DNA from: Pseudomonadota bacterium
GTDB lineage: Bacteria > Pseudomonadota > Alphaproteobacteria > Sphingomonadales > Sphingomonadaceae
Reading direction: 5' to 3'
DNA: 64,000 nucleotides
Assembly (NCBI GenBank): GCA_021847605.1
Contig: JAJZQN010000003.1
Coordinates: forward strand, 110,890 to 174,889
The position numbers and the translations under genes are program-made. Shown piece by piece: positions 56,415 through 64,000 of the stretch (positions are counted from its first letter, which is position 1; each line of letters begins with the position of its first letter). The notes under the pieces were generated by a model, which was not told the DNA's origin, did no database searches, and was given only the letters and a program-made list of their open reading frames with translations.

Positions 56415-56423
56415 TCCGCAGGC

Positions 56424-56966
56424 CTATGCCTTTATCAACTGTCCCAGCAGCAACAGCATCTTCACGTCGATGGCATAGCCCTGCGCTCGCCATGCCTCAA
56501 TCTGTTGCGGTAGCCCGTCGAGGGGGACGCGATGGACGAGAATATCCTCACCATCCACGCCGCCGCCGTCGCCGGTACGAACCAGTCCTTCGGCCCGAAA
56601 CAGGGTAAAGCTCTCCGACACCATGCCCGGCGAGGAGTAATATTCGCCCAGCGACACCAGCCGGTCGGGCCGATATCCGGTTTCCTCCTCCAGTTCACGG
56701 GCAGCGGCGATCATGCTATCCTCGCCCGCATCATGGTCGCCGACAAGGCCAGCGGGTAGTTCGATACAACGCTTGCCCAGCGGCACGCGGTATTGGTCGA
56801 CCAATAGGACATGAGGGCCATCCGCCCCCTCGTCGATCGCCAGAATGACGGCGGCGCGGATGCCGCGCGCGCGCGACACATATTCCCATTTGCCGCGCGT
56901 CTTGGCGGCGATGAAGCGGCCCTGCCACATCACTTCTTCAGGAGCATTGCGATCCGGGTCGGTCAT
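56424..56966 (-). CDS. NUDIX hydrolase (ADP-ribose pyrophosphatase-like)
   Basis: 180 residues. The Nudix box is recognisable as GLVGDHDAGEDSMIAAARELEEETGYRPDRLVSLGEYY, with the pattern GX5EX7REUXEEXGU satisfied. N-terminal VILAIDEGADGPHVLLVDQYRVPLGKRCIELPAG is typical of NudF-like enzymes. It would hydrolyse ADP-ribose or similar. The start at 56966 overlaps the upstream TPM gene stop (ATGA). Confidence 0.9.
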   Translation of the reverse strand: MTDPDRNAPEEVMWQGRFIAAKTRGKWEYVSRARGIRAAVILAIDEGADGPHVLLVDQYRVPLGKRCIELPAGLVGDHDAGEDSMIAAARELEEETGYRPDRLVSLGEYYSSPGMVSESFTLFRAEGLVRTGDGGGVDGEDILVHRVPLDGLPQQIEAWRAQGYAIDVKMLLLLGQLIKA

Positions 56967-57640
56967 AATTCGATCAGCCTGTCGGGTAGTTCGTTGATGT
57001 CGTCCGCCTCGCGCGGGAAATGGGCGGCCAGAACGACGCCCATCTGTTGCACGGCTTCGGCCAGGCCTTCGCCCGGTTTTCCGGCGCGCAACTGCGTGAT
57101 GAGGGCCACCATAGCCTCGCCCCAGACATCGGGCGTCACCTTGGCATTGATGGCGGCGTCGGCGACGATTTCGGCGCGATGTTCGTCCAGCGAGAGATAG
57201 AGAAGGATGCCGGTGCGTCCGCGCGTGCGCGCTTCGGCCGCCGTGCGGAACAGCAGGATCGCGCGCCGCCTGACCCGCCGTGCCTTGGTTGCGCGCGGCG
57301 TCATCACCATGCGCAGCGGCATGATCGCCAGCAGATAGCGCACTACCAGCCATTTGAGGATGAGCAGGCCCAGCAGGCCCGTCATCATCTTCCAGTCGGC
57401 CAGTTCATGGTCCCAGTCAGCGATCAGCGCACTGATGAAGCTGCGCAGATGATGCGGAAAGGCTGCGGCAAAGGCGAGCGCGACGAACACGGCCGCCGCC
57501 GCCCAGCTCAACCCCACATCATGATAGCTGTCGGACCGGCGCGCGACCATGGTCACGATCTCGCCCGACGTATGCGCCTCGGCCTCCTTGACCGCTGCCG
57601 TCACCAGTGCATGATCGGCTTCGTTCAAACGTACCCGCAT
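56963..57640 (-). CDS. TPM-domain membrane protein
   Basis: 225 residues (ATG 57640; a GTG at 57643 is also in frame). The TPM domain pieces are EADHALVTAAVKEAEAHTSGEIVTMVARRSDSYHDVGLSW near the start and later LFRTAAEARTRGRTGILLYLSLDEHRAEIVADAAINAKV, split by two to three membrane segments (about 47-120). It is of the YgcG-like type with an unusual central membrane portion. It starts one base after the stop of the second TPM gene, so they are coupled. Confidence 0.82.
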   Translation of the reverse strand: MRVRLNEADHALVTAAVKEAEAHTSGEIVTMVARRSDSYHDVGLSWAAAAVFVALAFAAAFPHHLRSFISALIADWDHELADWKMMTGLLGLLILKWLVVRYLLAIMPLRMVMTPRATKARRVRRRAILLFRTAAEARTRGRTGILLYLSLDEHRAEIVADAAINAKVTPDVWGEAMVALITQLRAGKPGEGLAEAVQQMGVVLAAHFPREADDINELPDRLIEL

Positions 57641-58452
57641 CACCAGTCCCCCGAAGCCCCGCCGCCGCCGAAGCTGCCGCCGCCCGAAAAGCCGCCGCCA
57701 CTGTCGCCGCCACCCCAGCCGGACCCGCCGCCCGATCCCCAGCCGCCGCCGGAACTGCCCCAGCTATCGCCGCCCAGCCCCGGTCCCCAGATGATGACCG
57801 GGCCGCCGCTGCCACGCCCCCGGCGATAGCGGCTGCCGCCACGAAAGCGGCCCATCAGCGGCAGGATGACGAAGAAGAGAAAGAAAAGGCCGATCCACAG
57901 GGCGATCAGGCCGCCGCCATCATGGCCCTTGCGTCCTTCCTTTTCTGCCGCTGCCGCGCGTGCTTTCGCATCTTCCGGCGGAAGGGCAAGCAACGTGCTG
58001 ATCTGATCGACGCCGGCATTGATCCCGCCTGCCATATCCCCTGCCTTGAAGCGCGGAGAAATGTCGTTGCGGATGATCTGGGATGACAGGGCATCGGTCA
58101 GAACGCCCTCCAGCCCATAGCCGACCTCTATGCGAATTTTGCGGTCGCCCGGCGCCACGATCAGCAGCGTGCCGTCATTCTCCTTGCTGCCCACGGCCCA
58201 TGCCCGACCAAGCTGATAGCCATAATCGGATATGTCATAGCCCTGAAGATCGGGAATGGTCGCCACGATCAACGACCGGCCGCTCGCCTTTTTCTGGGCG
58301 ATCAGCTTCTGGCTCAGCGCCTGTTCCTGCGCCGGCGTCAATATATCGGCAGCGTCCACGACGCCGCTGTCATTATATTTGGGGAATTCCTGCGCCCTGG
58401 CCGCTGGCGCGAACGCCAGCAGCGCGAGGATCAGGAGCAGGCGGGCGATCAT
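57640..58452 (-). CDS. TPM-domain protein with Gly/Ser/Trp-rich tail (YgcG-like)
   Basis: 270 residues: signal peptide (LLLILALLAFAPAARAQEFP), TPM domain (about 25-175: VVDAADILTPAQEQALSQKLIAQKKASGRSLIVATIPDLQGYDI), a membrane segment (ALWIGLFFLFFVILPLM) and a low-complexity tail in which Gly, Ser and Trp predominate, ending SGDW. The TPM domain faces the periplasm. Homologues are often next to LemA, as here. The role of this module is not established, though membrane-protein quality control and stress have been suggested for relatives. Confidence 0.88.
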   Translation of the reverse strand: MIARLLLILALLAFAPAARAQEFPKYNDSGVVDAADILTPAQEQALSQKLIAQKKASGRSLIVATIPDLQGYDISDYGYQLGRAWAVGSKENDGTLLIVAPGDRKIRIEVGYGLEGVLTDALSSQIIRNDISPRFKAGDMAGGINAGVDQISTLLALPPEDAKARAAAAEKEGRKGHDGGGLIALWIGLFFLFFVILPLMGRFRGGSRYRRGRGSGGPVIIWGPGLGGDSWGSSGGGWGSGGGSGWGGGDSGGGFSGGGSFGGGGASGDW

Positions 58453-58456
58453 AGGC

Positions 58457-59059
58457 TCAGTTGCCGAAATCGACCTTCGGCGCTTCTTCCGCACCCGGCG
58501 TCGTCGCCTGGAACGGGGTCATGGGCTTGGCCCCGTGGATCAGCTTCGCGCCGATCGCGTCGGGGAAAGTGCGGATACGAGTATTATAGGCCTGCACCGC
58601 GGCATTATAGTCGCGGATCGACACAGCGATCCGGTTTTCCGTCCCTTCCAGCTGCGATTGCAGGTTCAGATAATTTTCGTTGGTCTTGAGGTCGGGGTAA
58701 GCCTCCACCGACGCCAGCAGGCGGCCAAGACCCTGACTCAGCTGCGCCTGCGCCTGCTGGAACTGCGCGACCTTGGTCGGGTCGGACAGATCCTCGGCAT
58801 TGACCTGAACCGATGTGGCCTTGGCACGGGCTTCGGTCACGCGGACCAGCGTATCCTGTTCCTGCTTGCCCGCCGCCTTCACCGTGGCGACGAGGTTGCC
58901 GACCAGATTGGCGCGGCGCTGATATTGCGCCTGAACGTCGGCCCATTTCGCCTTGGCCTCTTCCTCGGCGGTTGGCACGCTGTTGATGCCACAGGCCGAC
59001 AGAGCGAAAGCGCCCATCAGCGGCAGCAGGATCGAACGGAAACGACGCGGCATCGGCAT
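58457..59059 (-). CDS. LemA family lipoprotein
   Basis: 200 residues, lipobox LSAC near residue 20-23 of the ATG 59059 start. The LemA domain is a long helical bundle: AQYQRRANLVGNLVATVKAAGKQEQDTLVRVTEARAKA, then FQQAQAQLSQGLGRLLASVEAYPDLKTNENYLNLQSQLEGTENRIAV. It is attached to the membrane and precedes the two TPM genes with a 4-base gap, a conserved neighbourhood. Function unknown. Confidence 0.92.
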   Translation of the reverse strand: MPMPRRFRSILLPLMGAFALSACGINSVPTAEEEAKAKWADVQAQYQRRANLVGNLVATVKAAGKQEQDTLVRVTEARAKATSVQVNAEDLSDPTKVAQFQQAQAQLSQGLGRLLASVEAYPDLKTNENYLNLQSQLEGTENRIAVSIRDYNAAVQAYNTRIRTFPDAIGAKLIHGAKPMTPFQATTPGAEEAPKVDFGN

Positions 59060-59160
59060 GGAACATCCCTGTCTTTGTTGCGCTGTGGAAATAGGGCGTT
59101 GCCCAATCCGGCGCAACTGGCCATCCTCTAATTATCGAAGACGACATGAAGGGTTTACCC

Positions 59161-59598
59161 ATGGGGCTGATTTCCGAATTCAAGACTTTCATCAATCGTG
59201 GCAATGTGATGGACCTCGCCGTCGGTGTGATCATCGGTGGCGCGTTCGCCACGATTACCAAATCGCTGACTGACGATCTGATCATGCCGGTTGTCGGCTA
59301 TATTTTCGGTGGAGCCGATTTTTCGGGCTATTTCCTGCGGCTGGGCGAACTTCCCGCCGACTTTAAGGGCAATCCGACCAGCTATGCCGATCTCAAGGCG
59401 GCGGGTGTCGCCATGTTCGGCTGGGGTCAATTCCTCACCGTATTGGTCAATTTCATCATTCTGGCCTTCATCATTTTCCTGCTGGTCAAGACCATGAACA
59501 AGCTGATGCCCAAGGAAGAGGCTGCACCCGCCGGTCCCGCGCCGACGCCGGAAGACATTGTTCTGCTGCGTGAAATTCGCGATTCCCTGAAAAAATAA
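59161..59598 (+). CDS. mscL: Large-conductance mechanosensitive channel
   Basis: 145 residues. N-terminal [47 protein letters not shown] is the first transmembrane helix and periplasmic loop of MscL; the second helix is [25 protein letters not shown]. The cytoplasmic tail ends with [14 protein letters not shown]. It releases solutes during hypo-osmotic shock. The ATG at 59161 has AAGGG at a good distance; ATG 59146 is an in-frame alternative. Confidence 0.97.
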   Translation: MGLISEFKTFINRGNVMDLAVGVIIGGAFATITKSLTDDLIMPVVGYIFGGADFSGYFLRLGELPADFKGNPTSYADLKAAGVAMFGWGQFLTVLVNFIILAFIIFLLVKTMNKLMPKEEAAPAGPAPTPEDIVLLREIRDSLKK

Positions 59599-59746
59599 TC
59601 CGCGCTTATGCGACGAACCGGGGCGATGATGGGAACCATCGCGGACGCGACCTGTTGATCCGCGTCAAGGTATTGGGGGTGCGCCTGTCGCTATCCGGGC
59701 CTTGTCCGAACATGTCAGCCCACAAGGGCGCAAAAGGAGAAACGCC

Positions 59747-60019
59747 GTGAAAACCATCGTAACCGCTCTGGGCATCGCCAGCCTCGTCGCGCTTGCCGCC
59801 TGCGATTCCAAGCAGGAGAACAAGGTCGAGAACGCCTATGAAAATCAGGCGGACGCGATCGACAATCAGGCCGACAACATGGAATCCATGGCGGATAACC
59901 TGTCGGGCGGTGCCGAAAACGCGGCTGAAAATGCAGCGGATGCGCTGGAAAATCAGGCGGACGCGGTTCGTGAAGCTGGTGAAAAGGCCGGCGACGCGGT
60001 GGAGAAGAAGGGCCACTAA
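59747..60019 (+). CDS. Small lipoprotein with NQAD repeats, hypothetical
   Basis: 90 residues, GTG start at 59747 with AAAAGGAG upstream. Lipobox LAAC at about residue 18-21 after VTALGIASLVA. The mature protein is a highly charged helical stretch with recurring asparagine-aspartate units (YENQADAIDNQADNMESMADNL, AENAADALENQADAVREAG), suggesting a coiled-coil. Similar small lipoproteins are common in sphingomonads and have no assigned function. It is followed by a terminator. Confidence 0.7.
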   Translation: MKTIVTALGIASLVALAACDSKQENKVENAYENQADAIDNQADNMESMADNLSGGAENAAENAADALENQADAVREAGEKAGDAVEKKGH

Positions 60020-60042
60020 GGCTCGGCTTACTACCGTCGAAG

Positions 60043-60079
60043 AAGGGCGTCGCGATGGCATCGCGGCGCCCTTTCTTTT
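60043..60079 (+). terminator. Terminator after the small lipoprotein gene
   Basis: About 15-base stem (AAGGGCGTCGCGATG opposite CATCGCGGCGCCCTT, one G-U type mismatch) followed by TCTTTTG. It lies 23 bases after the stop and separates that gene from the chemotaxis operon. Confidence 0.82.
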
Positions 60080-60083
60080 GCCT

Positions 60084-60098
60084 TTAACGCCGCTTTAA
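60084..60098 (+). promoter_or_regulatory. Candidate CtrA binding site upstream of cheA
   Basis: TTAA at 60084-60087 and TTAA at 60095-60098 are separated by exactly seven bases, matching the TTAA-N7-TTAA consensus for the cell-cycle regulator CtrA in alphaproteobacteria, here with the frequent TTAACC extension. It ends 51 bases before the cheA start. CtrA control of chemotaxis and flagellar genes is known in this class; its use here is inference. Confidence 0.6.
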
Positions 60099-60149
60099 CC
60101 ACGGGTCGCCATGGTGCCGCCTGCGCGCATCCGTGGGGTTTAGGCGGGA

Positions 60150-62519
60150 ATGGACGAACTACTTCAGGAATTCATATCGGAAACCCAGGAAACGCTGGAG
60201 GCTCTCGCTGGCGAGGTCGTGGCGTGGGAAGCCGATCCGTCCGATCGCGACCGGCTGGACGCCATATTTCGCTTCTTTCATACGGTGAAGGGTAGCTGCG
60301 GCTTCCTCAATCTGCCGCGTTTCGAACGCCTGAGCCATGCGGCGGAAGATGTGCTGTCCGATATTCGCGCGGGCAAGCGTTCCCCCGATCCCGCTACCGT
60401 CAATGCGGTGCTGGGGATTATGGATCGCATCGGCGAACTGGCCGAAGCTGTGGCCGTGGGCGCTGCGCTGCCGAATGAAAATGATGATTTCCTGATCAGC
60501 GCGCTGACCGAGCCAAGCGGCGACGTTATCGTTGCGCCGCTCGCTGAAGAAACCGCCCCTGTCGCCATGTCGCGCCAGTCCGCACAGACCGGCCCACGGA
60601 CCATCCGCCTGCCGCTCAGCCTGATCGATCAATTGATGAACGGCGTGTCGGACATGGTGCTGGCGCGCAACGAATTGTCGCGCAAGCTGCGCGAGCGGTC
60701 CGCCGATCCCGAACTCGACAATGTGTTCGAACGTCTGTCGACCTGTGTCGCCGACATGCGCGATGTCATTTCAAAGACGCGGATGCAGCGCGTCGATCGT
60801 CTGTTTGCCGCAATCCCGCGCATGGTGCGCGATCTGGGCCGGGAGCTGGGCAAGCGCATCGACCTGACGCTGGAGGGCGGGGACGTTGAAATGGACCGCG
60901 AAATGGTGGAGATGGTCGTCGACCCGCTCACCCATATCGTGCGCAACAGCATCGACCATGGCATAGAAATGCCTGAAAAGCGTCGCGCGCTGGGCAAGCC
61001 GGAGGCTGGCCGCCTGCGTGTGGAGGCGCGTCAGTCCGGCAATCAGATCGTCATTGCCATCAGCGACGATGGCGCAGGTATCGACACCAACCGTCTGGTG
61101 GAAAAGGCGGTCGCGGCCGGCCGGTTCACGCCGGAGGGCGCGGCCCGCATGACCGAGCAGGAAAAGCTCGATCTCGTCTTCCACGCCGGCCTTTCCACCG
61201 CAGCGAAGGTAACGGCCATTTCCGGCCGGGGCGTCGGCATGGACGTGGTACGCGCCAATGTGGAGCGGATCGGCGGTGTCATCGCACTCGACAATCATCC
61301 GGGGCAGGGGCTGTGCATTACCCTGCGCGTGCCGCTGACGCTGACCATCATTCCTGGCCTCATCGTGCGTGCGGGCGGGCAGCATTTCGCCATTCCCCGC
61401 GCCGCCGTCGTCGAAATCCTGCACGATAACAACGATACGCTGCACATCGCCGACGTTGGCGGCGCAAAGATCGCGACCATCCGTTCGGTCCGTCATTCGA
61501 TGATCGATCTGGAAGATGTGCTGGGCATGGAAAAGCCGGCGCAGACCGGACCGCGCGCCATCATGGTCGTGCGCTCGGCCAGCGGCGTCCCCTTCGCCAT
61601 GGGGGTGTCGGCGGTCGATAATCATGAGGAACTGGTGATCCGTCCTGCATCGCCGCTGGTCATGGCGTCGGGCGTCTATGCTGGCATGACCCTGCCGGAC
61701 AATGGGCGGCCCATGTTGTTGCTGGATGCGGCTGGCCTCGCCAATGCGGCTGATCTGCCGAACATCGTGGATGATCGCGCGGCGCAGCGTCGCGATGAAG
61801 AGGCTGATGCTGCCAGCAATGTAGAGATGATCGCGGCCCTTCGTTTCGAGGAATTGTCGGGTGAGCGCCGTCTGCTCAAACTTTCCCTGATCGAACGGGT
61901 GGAGGATATTGAAACGCCTTTGTTCGGTCGCTCGGCCGGCCGCGCCTTTGTCCGGCTGGACGGACGCCTCATTCCGGTCGCCAACGGCATATCTACATTC
62001 GACGGTGATCGCGTGTCGGCGTTGCGCCTGCGTGATGGCACTCGCGAGGTCTGTTATCCTGTCGCTGCGGTTCTCGACATCGTTCAAATGCCGGTCATGC
62101 CCGATATGGTCGCGATGCACGGCATCATCAGCGGCGTATCGGTGATCGAAGGCGAACATCTGGAGGTGGTCAATCCGTTCGCGCTGTTTGCCGCTCTTCC
62201 CGAAGAAACGGTGATTGAAAAGGCGCGGGGGCGCTGCCTGCTGGCCGACAGCCAGGATGGCTGGACACGTGAAATATTGGCGCCTTTGCTGCGGCAGGCT
62301 GGACATGACGTCGTGCTGGGCCTGCCTGCCGATGGGGTGGTTGATCCGCAGGATGTTGTTTTGAGCCTGGGTGAGGATGTGGCGCAGGCTGCCGAAATGA
62401 TGGGATGCCGCGTGGTTCAACTGCGCGCGACACCCCGATCGTCCGGCCCTCAGGACGCCAGCATCTATCGCTATGATCAGGATCGATTGATGGCCGCATT
62501 GTCCGGCATGAAGGGATAA
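60150..62519 (+). CDS. cheA: Chemotaxis histidine kinase CheA with extended C-terminus
   Basis: 789 residues. HPt domain about 1-110 with phospho-His44 in FFHTVKGSCGF; no P2 domain, only a short linker (about 115-150); dimerisation P3 then the ATPase P4 with N box VRNSIDHGIE, ISDDGAGID and GRGVGMDVVRANVERIGG. CheW-like P5 follows (about 395-540). A second CheW-like domain occurs around 550-690, followed by an approximately 95-residue receiver-like tail beginning RCLLADSQDGWTREILAPLLRQAGHDVVL, lacking the phosphorylatable Asp motif. It phosphorylates CheY and CheB. First gene of the che operon. Confidence 0.95.
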   Translation: MDELLQEFISETQETLEALAGEVVAWEADPSDRDRLDAIFRFFHTVKGSCGFLNLPRFERLSHAAEDVLSDIRAGKRSPDPATVNAVLGIMDRIGELAEAVAVGAALPNENDDFLISALTEPSGDVIVAPLAEETAPVAMSRQSAQTGPRTIRLPLSLIDQLMNGVSDMVLARNELSRKLRERSADPELDNVFERLSTCVADMRDVISKTRMQRVDRLFAAIPRMVRDLGRELGKRIDLTLEGGDVEMDREMVEMVVDPLTHIVRNSIDHGIEMPEKRRALGKPEAGRLRVEARQSGNQIVIAISDDGAGIDTNRLVEKAVAAGRFTPEGAARMTEQEKLDLVFHAGLSTAAKVTAISGRGVGMDVVRANVERIGGVIALDNHPGQGLCITLRVPLTLTIIPGLIVRAGGQHFAIPRAAVVEILHDNNDTLHIADVGGAKIATIRSVRHSMIDLEDVLGMEKPAQTGPRAIMVVRSASGVPFAMGVSAVDNHEELVIRPASPLVMASGVYAGMTLPDNGRPMLLLDAAGLANAADLPNIVDDRAAQRRDEEADAASNVEMIAALRFEELSGERRLLKLSLIERVEDIETPLFGRSAGRAFVRLDGRLIPVANGISTFDGDRVSALRLRDGTREVCYPVAAVLDIVQMPVMPDMVAMHGIISGVSVIEGEHLEVVNPFALFAALPEETVIEKARGRCLLADSQDGWTREILAPLLRQAGHDVVLGLPADGVVDPQDVVLSLGEDVAQAAEMMGCRVVQLRATPRSSGPQDASIYRYDQDRLMAALSGMKG

Positions 62520-62523
62520 GGGC

Positions 62524-62961
62524 ATGGATCATCTGTATCTTTTCGCCACATTGGCCGGCACCCGCATCGCCGTCGACACCCGTGAGGTGGAGGCCGTGGT
62601 GAAACTGGCCGAAATTTCCCCGGTGCCCGGCATGGGCGCGCATGTGGCCGGCCTGTCCGCGCTGCGCAGCCGCGTGCTGACCATCATCGATGCCGCCGCG
62701 CTGATCCATGGCAAGCCCCTGCCGCCGGAAAGCCGCAGTCTGGCTATTATCGCCGACATCAGCGGCCACAGCTACGGCCTGATGGTGGATTCGGTTTCCG
62801 ACATCTGTCGCGTCAATGATGGTGAACTGCCGTTGCGTGGGCAACTCGACCCAGCCTGGGCGCCCTATGCGCGGGGTATCGTCGAATATGAGGGGCAGCC
62901 CTGCCTTCTCGTGTCGCTCGCCACCTTCATCGAAGGCGGGATAATCGCGCAGGCGGCCTAA
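62524..62961 (+). CDS. cheW: Chemotaxis adaptor CheW
   Basis: 145 residues, a single CheW SH3-like domain: LYLFATLAGTRIAVDTREVEAVVKLAEISPVPGMGAHVAGLSALRSRVLTIIDAA and YGLMVDSVSDICRVNDGELPL. It couples receptors to CheA. The gene starts 4 bases after cheA, and no extra domain is present. Confidence 0.93.
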   Translation: MDHLYLFATLAGTRIAVDTREVEAVVKLAEISPVPGMGAHVAGLSALRSRVLTIIDAAALIHGKPLPPESRSLAIIADISGHSYGLMVDSVSDICRVNDGELPLRGQLDPAWAPYARGIVEYEGQPCLLVSLATFIEGGIIAQAA

Positions 62962-63038
62962 TCGTCCGGCGCGTTTACCAAATAATCGGCTTTGGCCGAT
63001 ACAGCGGTCGAACCAAACATATACCAAAGGGACGCTTC

Positions 63039-63404
63039 ATGAAGAATTGTCTGGTCGTCGATGATTCGAAGGTTATTCGCAAGGTTGCGCGACACATCCT
63101 CGAATCACTCGACCTGTCCGTCAGCGAGGCCGTGGACGGTCAGGATGCGTTGACGCAATGTGAGGCATCGCCGCCGGATGTGGTGCTGCTTGACTGGAAC
63201 ATGCCCGTGATGAGCGGCATGGAGTTTCTTCAGGCGTTGTCCGCCGCCAAGATGGAGGCACGGCCCAAGGTCATCTTCTGCACCACCGAAAATGGTATCA
63301 GCCATATCAAGGCGGCGGTGGAAGCCGGTGCGGACGAATATGTGATGAAGCCGTTCGATCGGGAAACGCTGGAAAGCAAGCTCGCCATTGTGGGTGTCAT
63401 CTAG
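63039..63404 (+). CDS. cheY: Chemotaxis response regulator CheY
   Basis: 121 residues, receiver domain only. Key residues are visible: acidic pair in VVDDSKVIRK (about 8-9), phosphoacceptor Asp in VVLLDWNMPVMSG (about 53), Thr in IFCTTEN, and Lys in EYVMKPFD. It would bind the flagellar motor switch once phosphorylated by CheA. An AAAGGGA-like ribosome site precedes ATG 63039. Confidence 0.95.
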   Translation: MKNCLVVDDSKVIRKVARHILESLDLSVSEAVDGQDALTQCEASPPDVVLLDWNMPVMSGMEFLQALSAAKMEARPKVIFCTTENGISHIKAAVEAGADEYVMKPFDRETLESKLAIVGVI

Positions 63405-63470
63405 CGGCTTTTGAAGTCCGCCGACGACGAGGAGTTTCGCTCTTTCCCTTCATTCCCAACAGAAAGCGCC

Positions 63471-63968
63471 ATGATGACAGCCTTCGTGCCGATCATGACC
63501 CGTTCCGCCACTGAAGTGACGCCGATCCGAACCCTTGTGGTGGACGATTCGGTGGTCGTTCGCACGGTGATCGAACGCATATTGAACGCTGATCCGCGCT
63601 TTGCGGTGGTCCATAAGACCAACAGCGCCGAACAGGCGCTGCACTATCTGGCGGATCATGCGGTCGATCTCGTGCTGCTCGACATCGAATTGCCGGGGCA
63701 GAGCGGTCTGGCGGCTTTGCCTGCCATCATGCAGGCAAATCCGCGCGCTAAGGTCGCGATCCTGTCGGGGAAATGCGAAGAGGGGAGTTCTGCGGCGGTC
63801 GAGGCGCTGGCGCTGGGGGCCAGCGACATCGTATCCAAGCCGGGCAGCGGCAGTTTCGGTGAACAATTTCCACAGGGGGACTGTCAGGATTTCCGTGTGT
63901 GGCCGGGCATAATGGGCAACAAGGAGTCCCACTATGTCACGACGCAAAGAACCTGCCATACCGAATGA
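63471..63968 (+). pseudogene. cheB: CheB receiver domain, interrupted by an IS256-family element
   Basis: The frame from ATG 63471 (an alternative ATG is at 63495) holds a complete receiver domain: LVVDDSVVVRTVIERIL, phosphoacceptor Asp in VLLDIELPGQSG, and ILSGKCEEG with Lys in IVSKPGSG. CheB should continue with a linker and a methylesterase domain, but after GSFGEQF near 63868 the sequence becomes the end of an insertion sequence and the frame stops at 63968. CheB removes methyl groups from receptors to reset adaptation; here the catalytic domain is cut off. The rest of the gene may resume beyond the element. Confidence 0.85.
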
Positions 63969-64000
63969 GCTTCTCGATCAGCTTTTGGCGGGCGGCGCTG
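63877..64000 (+). mobile_element. Left end of an IS256-family insertion sequence
   Basis: The cheB frame changes character around 63870-63881. From about 63877 the sequence (GGACTGTCAGGATTTCCGTG) resembles the terminal repeats of IS256-family elements of alphaproteobacteria, followed by the start of a transposase. The right end, and any target duplication, lie outside the window, so the exact edge is approximate. Confidence 0.75.
63934..64000 (+). CDS. IS256-family transposase, N-terminal fragment
   Basis: Open frame from ATG 63934 to the window edge, with AAGGAG 10 bases upstream. The visible 22 residues read MSRRKEPAIPNELLDQLLAG and then GA, matching the usual opening of IS256-family transposases of proteobacteria. 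The DDE catalytic residues would lie beyond the window. It is oriented with the che operon. Confidence 0.82.
   Translation, partial: MSRRKEPAIPNELLDQLLAGGA

Noticed and set aside
60771..62525. A minus-strand open frame of about 580 codons opposite cheA
   Set aside because: No domain is recognised and the sense gene is strongly supported.

Overview
The window is GC-rich, densely coded alphaproteobacterial chromosome, most likely from a sphingomonad such as Sphingobium or Sphingomonas. This rests on gene order and families: ubiB-ubiE / mutM / rpsT / dnaA, a Tim44-MltA-Smr run next to secB, an NDUFA12-DUF2155 pair opposite aat, a fused CysN-CysC, a fused ThiS-ThiG, a CtrA-type site before cheA, and several intergenic repeat families of the kind common in this group. 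The assignment is inference from protein families and synteny; no 16S gene is present. I saw no tRNA, rRNA or CRISPR array.

Layout. 1-11.4 kb is mostly housekeeping: ubiquinone synthesis (ubiB, ubiE), DNA repair (mutM), rpsT and dnaA separated by an AT-rich gap, a periplasmic cyclophilin, a dicarboxylate/cation symporter, a ParDE-type toxin-antitoxin pair, envelope proteins, trpS, murJ and secB. 11.6-18.2 kb carries tim44-like, mltA, smr, a GGDEF-EAL protein, dapE and an S66 LD-carboxypeptidase. 18.5-22.3 kb is a sulfate-activation operon (cysD, cysNC, cysQ) with a repeat element between cysD and cysNC. 22.8-31.4 kb has two peptidases, aat overlapping DUF2155 in antisense, NDUFA12, DUF192, an outer-membrane barrel, a flavin oxidoreductase and recX. 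31.6-37.8 kb has a fatty acyl-AMP ligase, two small exported proteins, an orphan ParA ATPase, a YdeP-type molybdoenzyme and ArsC. 37.9-41.4 kb has accBC, aroQ and thiSG.

41.6-42.9 kb holds a two-gene locus of unknown function. 42.9-45.6 kb is a 3-oxoacid CoA-transferase operon with a phosphatase lipoprotein gene between its two subunits, followed by a HIT protein. 45.7-49.9 kb is a glycosyltransferase-KpsC-KpsS capsule block. 50.0-54.0 kb contains modABC and a nitrate-reductase-like gene that stops before its C-terminal cofactor domain. 54.0-59.6 kb holds a second glycosyltransferase, an XRE regulator, DUF6456, a NUDIX hydrolase, a TPM-TPM-LemA membrane module and mscL.

60.1-64.0 kb is a chemotaxis operon (cheA, cheW, cheY, cheB) with a perfect TTAA-N7-TTAA site upstream. 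CheA has an unusual layout: no P2 domain, two CheW-like domains and a receiver-like tail. cheB is cut after its receiver domain by the left end of an IS256-family element that runs off the window, so this strain probably lacks an intact CheB methylesterase unless another copy exists.
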